Assembly: GCF_019175385.1 (NCBI RefSeq)
Contig: NC_083346.1
Location: 60,789,821-60,853,820 of the forward strand
Source of the DNA: Lycium barbarum
Taxonomy: Eukaryota; Streptophyta; Magnoliopsida; Solanales; Solanaceae
DNA length: 64,000 nucleotides
Direction of reading: 5' to 3'
This document shows, piece after piece, positions 47,300 to 57,801 of the stretch. Numbering within the stretch: the stretch's first letter is position 1; each line of letters opens with the position of its first letter. Both the position numbers and the translations under genes were made by a program. The notes beneath the pieces were generated by a model. It saw only the letters and a list, made by a program, of their open reading frames with translations, had not been told where the DNA came from and made no database searches.

Positions 47300-47898
47300 T
47301 CTCTCTTGCGTTCTTGTGGAAGAAGTGTGGAGAGCTTTCTAGAGAGTTCTTGAAGTGTGGAGAGAAAGAATGAAATGAATTAAATGAGATTGGGTCCTTA
47401 TATCAAATTTTAAAATCTGTCCCAACATGAACATACGGACCAACATACGGTCCGTATCTTTTATATGGACCGTATGTTTGGTCCAGTGAAGGTCCCCATT
47501 CTGTGCAGAACATACGGACAGTATGTTTTGTAAGGTCCGTATGTTGGACCGTATATTGCCTAACTTTCCGGAATTCGTTTTCGTCGACTGGTTTAATCTC
47601 CAATCCTTATGGAACCTTCTTAACACTTGTTTAACACCTCATTAGAAATCCAAAGGACGTTATAACTCTTCTCCAAGACATCATTAAGTCATCACTAACT
47701 CGTCACTCGTACATCCTTCCCAATACATAGCGTGTACCTTGCCTTTCTTGGAAAACTTTCTTCTCTTACCTCGATTGTCTTTGAAATCTCAATTAGAATC
47801 TTCAAATATTATTTCTTACTTTTCGAAACATCATATACGTCGTGCCCTTCGTTAGTCTATTCACTGTTCATGAACGAAAATTTTTTCGAGGTGTAACG
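47300..47898 (-). repeat. Solo LTR F, part 2
   Basis: Reverse of the family start seen at 5010: on the minus strand it begins TTACACCTCGAAAAA with the terminal TG changed to CG. It includes ACATACGG/CCGTATGT palindromes at 47430-47570. Confidence 0.88.
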
Positions 47899-47903
47899 AG
47901 TTA

Positions 47904-47997
47904 TATATATTCAGGTTGAGTATGATGATTAGCCTAACGAGAGGTGATCGGTAGTCAGCTCCGGGTACCCGTCAAGGCCCCTAGTCGGGTCGTGAAA
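47904..47997 (+). repeat. G 5' LTR, terminal part
   Basis: Contains GCTCCGGGTACCCGTCA and CCCCTAGTCGGGTCGTGA as in T1. The terminal CA has become AA. Confidence 0.85.
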
Positions 47998-48001
47998 AAA
48001 G

Positions 48002-48013
48002 TTGTATCAGAGC
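48002..48013 (+). other. G primer binding site
   Basis: TTGTATCAGAGC, one base different from TGGTATCAGAGC. Confidence 0.85.
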
Positions 48014-48056
48014 AGTTCCGTCCTAGGGTGTGTCTACGAGCTGTGTGAAGCAGAGT

Positions 48057-48095
48057 CTTATTTATGGGTATGAAGCGCGCCACGCTTATAAGCAA
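48057..48095 (+). promoter_or_regulatory. Leader stem-loop with GCGCGC loop (G)
   Basis: Aligned with the GTGCAC stem-loops of I, T2, K and D. The loop hexamer here is GCGCGC (48075-48080), still a palindrome through two symmetric changes. The stem is weakened by two mismatches. Confidence 0.62.
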
Positions 48096-48205
48096 GAGGC
48101 TACGGGGCATCTAGGAAAAATGACCATTCTTCTTCTTATTAGATCGTTCCATAGAGCCATGTTATAAGATTTTCTCCTCCCTAATTGTGTGTTATGATTT
48201 CAGTG

Positions 48206-49580
48206 ATGCTGCCAAAGAGAAAAGCTACAGCCACCCAGAGAGGCAAGGCTATGATAGAAAGGCGGATGGAAAGCGAGACACCGAATAATATAGAAGAAGG
48301 TGAATCTCATAATGAGGCTCCATCAAATACCTCTCACACTCCGCCTAATCTAGAAGAGCGAGAGGGGGCTTCAGCTCCGACTCCTATACCTCCAGTTCCT
48401 TCACCGAGTGCTTCGGGTCAACAAATGACTGAAGCTATTTAGTTATTGACACAGTTAGTTGCTGCCCAAGCACAACGGAAGGGTATGGGTTCAGGTGACA
48501 GGGCGACTAGTGCTAGAGCCCGCGATTTCATAAGTTTAAATCCACCAGAAATTTACTGGTCAAAGCCGGATGAAGACCCGTAAGGTTTTATTGATGAGAT
48601 GCTGAGAATACTGAGAATCATCCATGCCTCCGATACTTAATCTGTAGTTAACATCTTATAGACTCCGGGATGTGGCGGTTCTTTGGTATAATAACTGGAT
48701 ATCTTCAAGAAAGGAAAATGCACCTCCCCCGGTTTGGCACAAATTTGTAGATGCTTTTCTTCATCATTATTTTCCACCCGAGGTTCGGAGGGCCCGTGTG
48801 GATAGGTTTCTGAATCTAAAGTAAGGGAATATGAGTGCTCGGGAGTATAGCCTTCACTTTAATTCATTAGCTAGATACGCTCCGATTATGGTGGCTGATA
48901 TGGGAGATAGAGTGCATAGATTTGTGAGTAGCTTAGGGCCGCATCTGTTTAAAGATTGCTTGACAGCTTCATTGCAAGAGGGGATGGATATTTCTCGTAT
49001 GCAGGCCCACACCCAGAACTTAGAAGAGCAGCAACATCCGTAAAGGGGTGAGCGCGATGTTGATAGAGGGCAGAGTAAGAGGGCCAGATCTGTTATTGCT
49101 GGCAGCGACTATAGAGGGGATCGAGGCAGTCATATTCTAGAAATTCAGGCCAGTCGGCGACTAGTGCACCCCCTCGGTTTACAGGTAGGAGATTTGATCG
49201 CTCTATTCATTCAGGACAGGGTCAGAGCTCGAAAGCTTTGGGTCCCCAGTTTGGGGGTGAGTATAGTCAGAGGAGACCACCGGTTCCGCGATGTAGTCAG
49301 AGTAGAAAGTTACATTCAAGACCGTGTCACCAAGATTCAGATGCTTGTTATGTTTATGGACAGACTGTGCACTTGATGCGTGATTGTCCCTCGAGGTACG
49401 GTAGAAGTGGGGTTCAGCCCACAGGATCAGCAGCGGGTTCTTCCTCATCTGTGTGCCCAATAGGGCAGACTCCCCAGATTCCAGTAGGCCGTGGTAGGGG
49501 CAGAGGGGGAGCATCCAGTTCAGGTAGCGGCAACCCCGTATTTACGCTCTAGCCGGATGTCAGGATCTTGAGTCTTCCCC
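48206..49580 (+). pseudogene. gag: G gag, inactivated
   Basis: ATG 48206 lies two bases after TGATTTCAG. N-terminal MLPKRKATATQRGKA, gag domain from about 48600 to 48900 in shifting frames (VRRARVDRFLNLK, then AREYSLHFNSLARYAP). The zinc knuckle near 49345-49390 has lost a Cys (CYVYGQ) and its Gly. In-frame stops include TAG 48440-48442 and TAA 48581-48583, the latter at the same codon as the TAA in T1. At least two frameshifts. Confidence 0.88.
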
Positions 49581-50559
49581 AGATGTGGTTATAGGTATAT
49601 TGACTATATTCTCTCATAATGTTTATGCGTTGATTGATCCGAGTTCCACATTGTCTTATATCACTCTGTATATTGCTGATCATATTGGGGTGAAACCCGA
49701 GTCGATTAAACCTTTTGAGGTATCCACTCTGGTTGGTGATCCCGTAATAGCTAGACAAGTATACAAGAATTGTGTAATTGTGGTATGTGATCGTCAGACT
49801 AAAGTTGATTTAGTTGAGCTGGGAATATTAGATTTTGATGTGATTATGGGTATGGATTGGTTGGCCTCTCGTTATGCCAATGTCGATTGCCGAATGAAAG
49901 TAGTTCAATTCTAATTCCTGGGAGAGCCCGTGCTCGAATGGAAAGGTAATACAGCGTCTCCCAGAGGTAGGTTTATTTCCTACCTTAAGGTGAGGAAGAT
50001 GATCGCCAAAGGTTATATATATCACCTAGTCTGAGTTCATGACACTGAAGCAAAGCCGCCGACTTTTCAATCCGTCCCAGTAGTAAATGAATTTTCGGAT
50101 GTATTTCCAGATGAACTTCCAGGCCTTCCTCCGGAGAGAGAGATTGACTTTGCTATTGATTTGTTACAGGATACTAAACCAATCTCTATTCCTCCTTACG
50201 GAATGGCTCCTGCAGAATTGAAAGAGCTAAAGGCACAACTAAAAGATTTGCTCGAGAAGGGATTTATTAGACCCAGCTCATCACCGTGGGGAGCACCTGT
50301 CCTATTTGTGAGAAAGAAGGATGGTTCCCTACGGATATGCATTGATTATTGGCAGTTGAACAAGGTAGCGATAAAGAATAAATATCCGCTTCCAAGGATC
50401 GATGATTTGTTTGACCAATTACAGGGTGTCAAATGGTTTTCCAAAATTGATCTAAGGCAGGGTATCACCAAGTGAGAGTTAGAGAAGAAGATATTCCCAA
50501 AATAGCTTTCAGAATGAGATATGGCCACTACGAATTTCGGGTGATGTCATTTGGGTTAA
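49581..50559 (+). pseudogene. pol: G pol, part 1: protease and first half of RT
   Basis: Protease motif is degraded to LIDPSSTLSY (Gly of DPG lost). A stop TAA near 49912 replaces a Gln, and TGA near 50033 replaces an Arg. RT reads [20 protein letters not shown] and KWFSKIDLR, then loses frame near 50460. Interrupted at 50559 by K in the middle of the MSFGLTNAP motif. Confidence 0.9.
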
Positions 50560-52666
50560 TGTTATGCCCCGTATATTTATACGTTGAATTATCCGCAAGC
50601 AAATCGACTCAAGTTAAAGGCAGAATCATTTTTGGACAAAAAAGTAGAAACTTTTAATTTTCAATTTTAATTAGAACACAAATTGTTTATAAATTTTATT
50701 TAGTGTAGAAATATTATTGGAGATTAGGGATTAATTAATTATGATTAAATTATTAAGTAGGTATTAGTGATTAATTAAGTTGGCTAATTATATAATTAAA
50801 GTGGGCCCCACCCGATTCTTTAATTAAAAGAAATAATAATAATAATAAAAAAAACAAATGTATCAAGGTGATGATTCACCATGGTGGGAACGTGGAGGGA
50901 CATTAGAATTCATATAAATAGCCTAGCCAATGATCAAAGTTAGCATTCATTTTAAGTTTTTTTGCAAATTGAAGCCTAAGAGAAAACAAAAAAGGAGCAG
51001 CCATGGCTGCTACTGTTCACGGCCAGCCATGGCTGTTTTAAAAAAAAGAATTGCTTTGATTTAATTCCACGGTGATTTACAAGTTCAAGGAGGGGATAGC
51101 AACATTGGATATTGAATCGAGGAAGAAGAAATTGCGAAATTGGAGCAATTAACAGAAGAAATTCCTCCGAGAAAATTTTGGCTAAAAGAGCGACAAGACG
51201 AACGGGTTTGCGAATAGTCGCTAACAGGTATGTAAAGCTGTCCCTTCTTTCTTTTGCATGCCTTAGATTTAAGTGATGAAGGATATGAGCTTTGGGGTAA
51301 TCCTATTCATAAGTCTTGAGTGTGTTTCATAATTCTTATTCACTTCTTGATGTTAGAACTCTTAAGTGATTGAGCTCCCCTCTTCAGTTTCCTATATGAT
51401 GGATAATAGTCGATATATATATACGCTCCTATTCTGTTCCGAAGGGAACACCCATAAGGTGCCAGTTGATTTGTGTATATGGTTTTACTAAAGATTTCAA
51501 GGAAATTAGTTTTGTACTAAAGGAAACATAAAGTTTGATTTTCAAACCACTCCGAAGGGGGTGCGAGATTTTACTATTTCATTTGATTTACGATTTATGT
51601 TTACATTCCATAGCATCATCTCTTTGTGTGGGTATTTGTGGATTAAGTTGTGTTGACATGGTTGTGATATTAAGCCGGAAGCGTCTGCCCGAAGGGGCCA
51701 TCATTATTAAGCCGGAAGCGGCTGCCCAAAGGGGCCATGATTATTAAGCCGGAAGCGGCTGCCCGAAGGGGCCATTATTATTAAGCCGGAAGCGGCTGCT
51801 CGAAGGGGCCATCATTATTAAGCCGGAAGCGGCTGCCCGAAGGAGCCATCATTATTATGCCAGAAGCGGCCATCCGAAAGGACTATTGTGTTATTAGCCG
51901 GAAGCGGCTACGAGTAAGATATTCTATATTTATATTGTGTATGCTAGAATTTGTGTAGGAGACCACATGACATGGTTTAAAATGCTATTCCAAGTTACTC
52001 CCGGGTTACTTTCTAAACTTGCTTACTGTTGCGCTTTTCCTTATTTTATGATTCAGCACTGCCTTACATAATCAGTACATATTCCGTACTGACCCCCTTT
52101 CTTCGGGGGGCTGCGTTTCATGCCCGCAGGTGCAAATCCTCGCTTTGGTGATCCGCCAGCTTAGGATTCCCTTTCTGCTGTCTTGGAGAGCTCCGTTGTT
52201 CCGGAGTCTAGACTTTTGGTTTGAATCTTATGATATATATATATATATATGTATATGTTATCCAGGGGTACGACGGGGCCCTGTCCCGTCATATTTCGCT
52301 ACTCGTACTCTTAGAGGTCTGTAGACATGTGTGTGGGTTGTGTATAAGTTCTGTTCAGCTGTGTATATACGATGTGCTATGATATGATGTCCGTCTGTAG
52401 TGACAGCCTTGTCGGCTTGCATATGACATGGTATTGATATGTAGTGGCAGCCTCGTCGGCTTGCGTATCATTTTATGATTTTATCAGTTGTGACTCCTCG
52501 GGAGACAGTTTATCTGAATATACGTACATGATGACGTTATGAACCGTTAGAGTTCTTTTGTGAGTTTCCATATTGTTCATAGATTCAGCTTGATTATATT
52601 AAACAGGTTCGTATACGGGTGTCCAGTTCGGGCACTAGTCATGGCCCACGGGGTTGGGCCGTGACA
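50560..52666 (+). repeat. K 5' LTR
   Basis: TGTTATGCCCCG to GGGCCGTGACA. Compared with the 3' LTR it keeps about 240 bp (50824-51063) that include two CAGCCATGGCTG palindromes (50998-51009, 51024-51035). Triple hairpin at 52070-52134. Confidence 0.93.
51672..51912 (+). repeat. About seven-copy 37-bp tandem repeat in K 5' LTR
   Basis: Unit is AAGCCGGAAGCGGCTGCC followed by CGAAGGGGCCATCATTATT. GCCG-GAAG-CGGC is a small hairpin. The last two units are diverged. The twin array is at 55017-55265, and TGCCCGAAGGGGCC recurs in the H LTR near 57310. Confidence 0.9.
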
Positions 52667-52670
52667 AAAG

Positions 52671-52682
52671 TGGTATCAGAGC
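52671..52682 (+). other. K primer binding site
   Basis: TGGTATCAGAGC, the complete initiator Met-tRNA complement, four bases after the LTR. Confidence 0.92.
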
Positions 52683-52725
52683 AGTTCGTCCTCGGAGTGT
52701 CTACAGACCGTGTCTAGTAGAATCT

Positions 52726-52761
52726 TGTTTATCGGTGTGTTGTGCACCACATCTATAAACA
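52726..52761 (+). promoter_or_regulatory. Leader stem-loop with GTGCAC loop (K)
   Basis: TGTTTATCGGTGTG against CACATCTATAAACA; the loop hexamer is at 52742-52747. Confidence 0.68.
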
Positions 52762-52867
52762 GGAAGCTACAGGACATTTAGGATATTACCTTTCTTTCAT
52801 ATCTAAGATCGTGCGATAGAGCCCAGCCATAGGAAATGAAATTCTTTATACTAACCTTTGATTTCAG

Positions 52868-54138
52868 CTGAAGAACGACATCGACAGAAGGAAGCGACTG
52901 ATGATATTAGAAGTTACAAAGTACATAGGTAAGTAACGGTGCGAAAGAGGTATGTTGGATAAGGTAAGAATATTGAAATATGATTGAAATGTAAAGTTGG
53001 AAGAATGAAAGAGAAAGTAGATGGGAAGCTATAACAGGACAAATCGTTAAAGGATCAGGTACGTCTCGAGGTGCGATATGCGAAGTAAGTTCCGACATCT
53101 TTATACTTTTTACTGGAAATTGGGAGCCCTGTATGGCTATGATACGATAAGATATATGCGTATGTAAGTTGGCCCTATGAGGCATTGTTGGTTTTTCCTG
53201 CGTGCAGGTTTTGGGATAGTAAGAAGTATAGAGGAAACTCTGCCAAAATTTTCCCAGAAATAGAAAAAGAAGTAGTAGTATGATTGAGGTAAAAGTACGG
53301 AGAAGGAAGAATTATGACAAGTTATGAAGGTATTAGTAAGACAGCTAGTGAGATACTAAGGGTAAGATCGATCAGAAAGGGTGAAGAGTTAAGTACGCCT
53401 AGTTCATGGAGTGTAATTAAAACATGTTGAGAATTGTGAATAAGATTAGGAAGTGTTATGTTATCAGATGGATTACGAACAGGCTGTAATGTGAACACCA
53501 TAAGGATTGCCATAGAAATGAGTAAAGCCAGCAATAAACGGATAGAAACCAAGATGGTATTTGAGACAGTGCTGAGAATTATTGGCAAAGACCTTAGATA
53601 ATATGAAATCAGAAGGTGGATACTTATAAACAGGAAAGAATACGACAAGAGAATGGTAACGAATAACTTAAGAGATGTTCTGAAAGATACCAATGCTATG
53701 CTGGATTAGAGGTTAAGATGTTGACAACGGAGTTATTGGCTAATGATATTGAGACATATAGGTAGTAAAGGAGAAAGGATAGGGAATCCCTCCTATAGTA
53801 GGATATGAGAAAACAAAATGGTGAATAGAGGAAGGGGAAAGGGTATGGCGAAATAGACAGCAAGTGAATTTTAGTACAATAAGATATGTAGAACAGAATA
53901 CACCAGGAGAAGAGCAAAGACAACGACGTGGAATAATTACCTCGAAAAGAAACAAAAAGAGGAATGATTACAAGAATGACTATGTAAAGACCTGGAATGC
54001 ATTATAATGAATTAAAGCGAATCGACAAATGAAAGAGGTATGTGAAGGGCATAGTTAACTAAGAGAACACTTGAGAAAGTATTGGGAATTCAGAGTCAGT
54101 CCAACATTCGAGGACGAATGTTCTAAAGGGGGGAAGGA
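52868..54138 (+). other. K internal region: purine-rich, non-coding, with 3' hairpin and polypurine tract
   Basis: Starts after ATTTCAG (52861-52867). A+G-rich like T2 9661-12040, without a sense ORF of note; the minus-strand frames are bias artefacts. A perfect AACATTCG-AGGA-CGAATGTT inverted repeat is at 54103-54122 and the polypurine tract at 54123-54138. Confidence 0.8.
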
Positions 54139-55577
54139 TGTTATGCCCCGTATATTTATACATCGAATTATCCGCAAGAAAATCGACTCAAGTTAAAGGC
54201 AGAATCATTTTCGGACAAAAATGTAGAAACTTTTAATTTTCAATTTTAATTAGAACACAAAGTGTTTATAAATTTTATTTAGTGTAGAAATATTATTGGA
54301 GATTAGGGATTAATTAATTATTATTAAATTATTAAGTAGGGATTAGTGATTAATTAAAATTCATTAAGTTGGCTAATTATATAATTAAAGTGGGCCACAC
54401 CCGATTCTTTAAATCCATGGTGATTTACAAGTTCAAGGAGGTGATAGCAACATTGGATATTGAATCGAGGAAGAAGAAATTGCAAAATTGGAGCAATTAA
54501 GAGTAGAAATTCCTCCGAGAAAATTTTGGCTAAAAGAACGACAAGACGAACGGGTTTGCGAATAGTCGCTAACAGGTATGTAAAGCTATCCCTTCTTTCT
54601 TTGGCATGTCTTAGATTTTAGTGATGAAGGATATGAGCTTTGGGGTAATCCTATTCATAAGTCTTGAGTGCGTTTCATGATTCTTATTCACTTCTTGATG
54701 TTAGAACTCTTAAGTGATTGAGCTCCCCACTTCAGTTTCCTATACGATGGATAATGGTCGATATATATACGCTCCTATTCTGTTCCAAAGGGAACACCCA
54801 TAAGGTGCCAGTTGAGTTGTGTATATGGTTTTACTAATGATTTCGAGGAAATTAGTTTTATACTAAAAGAAACATAAAGTTTGATTTTCAAAACCACTCC
54901 GAAGGGGGTGCGAGATTTTACTATTTCATTTCATTTACGATTTATGTTTACATTCCATAGCATCATCTCTTTGTGTGGGTATTTGTGGATTAAGTTGTGT
55001 TTACATGGTTGTGATATTAAGCCGGAAGCGGCTGCCCGAAGGGGCCATCATTTTTAAGCCGGAAGTGGCTGCCCGAAGGGGCCATTATTATTAAGCCGGA
55101 AGCGGCTGCCCGAAGGGGCCATTATTATTAAGCCGGAAGCGGCTGCCCGAAGGGGCCATCATTATTAAGCAGGAAGCGGCTGCCCGAAGGGGCCATCATT
55201 ATTATGCCGGAAGCGGCCATCCGAAGGGACTATTGTGTTATTAGCCGGAAGCGGCTACGAGTAAGATATTCTATATTTATATTGTGTATGCTAGAATTTG
55301 TGTAGGGGACCACATGACATGGTTTAAAATGCTATTCCAGGTTACTCCCGGGTTGCTTTCTAAACTTGCTTACTGTTGCGCTTTTCCTTGTTTTATGATT
55401 CAGCACTGCCTTACATATTCAGTACATATTCCGTACTGACCCCCTTTCTTCGGGGGGCTACGTTTCATGCCCGCAGGTGCAGATCCTCGCTTTGGTGATC
55501 CGCCAACTTAGGATTCCCTTTCTGCTGTCTTGGAGAGCTCCGTTGTTCCGGAGTCTAGACCTTTGGTTTGAATCTTA

Positions 55578-55659
<82 letters not shown>

Positions 55660-56071
55660 ATGTTATCCAGGGGTACGACGGGGCCCTGTCCCGTCATATT
55701 TTGCTACTCGTACTCTTAGAGGTTTGTAGACATGTGTGTGGGTTGTGTATAAGTTCTGTTCAGCTGTGTCTATATGATGTGCTATGATATGATGTCCGTC
55801 TGTAGTGACAGCCTTGTCGGCTTGCATATGACATGGTATTGATATGTAGGGGTAGCCTCGTCGGCTTACGTATCATTTTATGATTTGATCAGTTGTGACT
55901 CCTCGGGAGACAATTTATCTGAATATACGTACATGATGACGTTATGAACCGTTAGAGTTCTTTTGTGAGTTTCCATATTGTTCATAGATTCAGCTTGATT
56001 ATATTTAACAGGTTCGTATACGGATGTCCAGTTCGGGCACTAATCATGGCCCACGGGGTTGGGCCGTGACA
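54139..56071 (+). repeat. K 3' LTR
   Basis: Partner of 50560-52666, lacking about 240 bp near 54412. It carries the 37-bp array (55017-55265), the triple hairpin (55419-55480) and a (TA)n run at 55580-55651 that is about 70 bp here but about 18 bp in the 5' LTR. Confidence 0.93.
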
Positions 56072-56076
56072 GTTAA

Positions 56077-56553
56077 CTAATGCCCCGGTGGTGTTTATGA
56101 ATCCGATGAATAATGTATTCAGGCCTCTCTACATCTTTTTGTCATTGTGTTCATTGATGACATTCTAATATACTCTTGGATGAAGGCAGAGCATGCAGAC
56201 CATTTACATATTGTCCTTGGAATTCTTCGGACTCGATAACTGTTTCCAAATATTCAAAATGCGAGTTTTGGCTTCTGTGACTTTTCTGGGCCATGTTGTC
56301 TCAGTAGACGGTATTCGAGTTGATACTCAAAAAATTGAAGCTGTGAAGACTTGGCCAAAGCCCATAACACCTCCAGAAATCCGTAGTTTTCTGGGATTAG
56401 CAGGTTATTATAGAAGATTTGTGGAACGGTTTTCCTCTATTTCAGCACCATTGACGAAGCTAACTCAGAAATCAACGAAGTTTCAATGAACTGATGCTTG
56501 TGAACGCAGTTTCCCTGAATTGAAGGATATATTAACTTCAGCCCCAGTCCGGA
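56077..56553 (+). pseudogene. pol: G pol, part 2: second half of RT
   Basis: Resumes the RT motif ([14 protein letters not shown]) and keeps FIDD after a frameshift. The RT tail follows ([37 protein letters not shown]). A TGA near 56487 replaces a Trp. Cut by H after LTSAPV. RNase H and integrase should be to the right of the window. Confidence 0.9.
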
Positions 56554-57204
56554 TGTCACGACCCAAACTGGAGGGCCGCGACTGACACCCAAGACCCTAT
56601 TCGGCCGAGTGCCATACTACCATTCCATCCATGAGTCACAACTTTTTGTTAACCTTTAATCTATGAAATGACGCTTCTGTCAGGTACAGAAAAACTTTTC
56701 AATAAAACACTTTTGTAAAATCAGGGACTTCTCCCTTATCGTTAATGCGAGAAAACCTTTAGTCACAAATAAAATCTTTATAAAGGAAACAAAGCATAAA
56801 GACACATCGACCTATATGGTCGCTTTACAGAACTGTCGACTCCTTGACGCCCTATCCACAGGATACTGTTTGCAAAGTCTCTAACATATACAAAATTCCA
56901 TAACATAAGCACTTTGACTCGGCAACACTCCGAACTGAGATGGAGCTCACCAATCCACCTGATAGCCTGGGAACATCCTATAGCCAATGTCTTCTACTCG
57001 TCTGTACATACCTGCGTGGCATGAAATGCAGCGCCCCCAGGCAAAGGGACGTCAGTACGAACAATGTACCGAGTATGTAAGGCAGAATTGAAACAATATA
57101 TCTCGACTCTGATGATAAAAGAGTAACAGATTCAACCTGTACCTATAGCCAACTTTGATAAACATGTACGTGCATATGAACTTTTAATGCAGCATGAGTA
57201 TGTG

Positions 57205-57260
<56 letters not shown>

Positions 57261-57801
57261 GCATGCCTTCACACTGCTCGCAACCCTTTCGGGCATAATA
57301 GCATAATGGCCCCTTCGGGCATCATAATCATCGTATACAAGCTGATCAGGTGGTTTGCGTATATAACGCCTTAGCCCTTATCCCTTCCCCATGAAATGAT
57401 GTCGTGCATGTATGTAAATATGCAAATGCTTGAAAATCTTTGAAAACCATCTAAAGACTCCCTTCGGAGAAACTTTAACGCAAAACGGGAACTTCTTCCC
57501 TTATTCATTTGTCTCCTTCGAGACCCCAAAATTTAAATGTAAAATGCATAGGAATTAGACAACATTATGAAATTGCACAACTTATGGACACCCCTTCGGG
57601 ACTTAAGAGGTCAAAGATACGAATACTCCTACAGTGTCTAGGAATAGAAAATTTTGAGTTCGTTTATTTGCTGGGTTCGTTTAGATAATAAGGATCTTCA
57701 TCACTACCATAATCATCACCACTATCATGTATCACTTTGAAATCACCTATAACATAAACTGAGGCCATATGTTATATAACACGCTCAGACATAAGCTGAG
57801 G
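56554..57801 (-). repeat. H 3' LTR, part 1 of 2
   Basis: Starts TGTCACGACCCAAAC. Triple hairpin reversed at 57010-57075, (TA)n at 57207-57258, GGCCCCTTCGGGCA repeats at 57285-57330. A 28-bp tandem repeat with CAGACATAAGCTGAGG is split by J. Confidence 0.88.

Larger units (their letters stand above)
50560..56071 (+). mobile_element. LTR element K, small non-coding internal region
   Basis: LTRs 50560-52666 and 54139-56071 with only 1472 bp between them. The target duplication GTTAA is perfect (50555-50559 and 56072-56076), and the G RT motif reads through when K is removed. Primer site, leader stem-loop, TTTCAG leader end, hairpin and polypurine tract are present; no protein-coding capacity is seen. 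Its cis signals match the chromoviruses around it, so trans mobilisation is likely. Confidence 0.93.
25204..56553 (+). mobile_element. Ty3/gypsy chromovirus G, interrupted, 3' end outside window
   Basis: 5' LTR 25204-27472 plus 47904-47997 (2363 bp joined), primer site 48002-48013, gag from 48206, pol to 50559, then pol again 56077-56553. Interruptions: F with everything inside it (27473-47898), K (50560-56071), and H from 56554. The left target flank is CCAGT (25199-25203). Confidence 0.88.

Noticed and set aside
51672..51912. Regular 37-bp repeats suggestive of a CRISPR-like array
   Set aside because: Units are contiguous without unique spacers, in a eukaryotic LTR, with a twin array in the other LTR.
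53322..53693. Hydrophobic 123-codon minus-strand frame
   Set aside because: Product of purine bias on the plus strand of K; antisense to the element and without a start context or relatives here.
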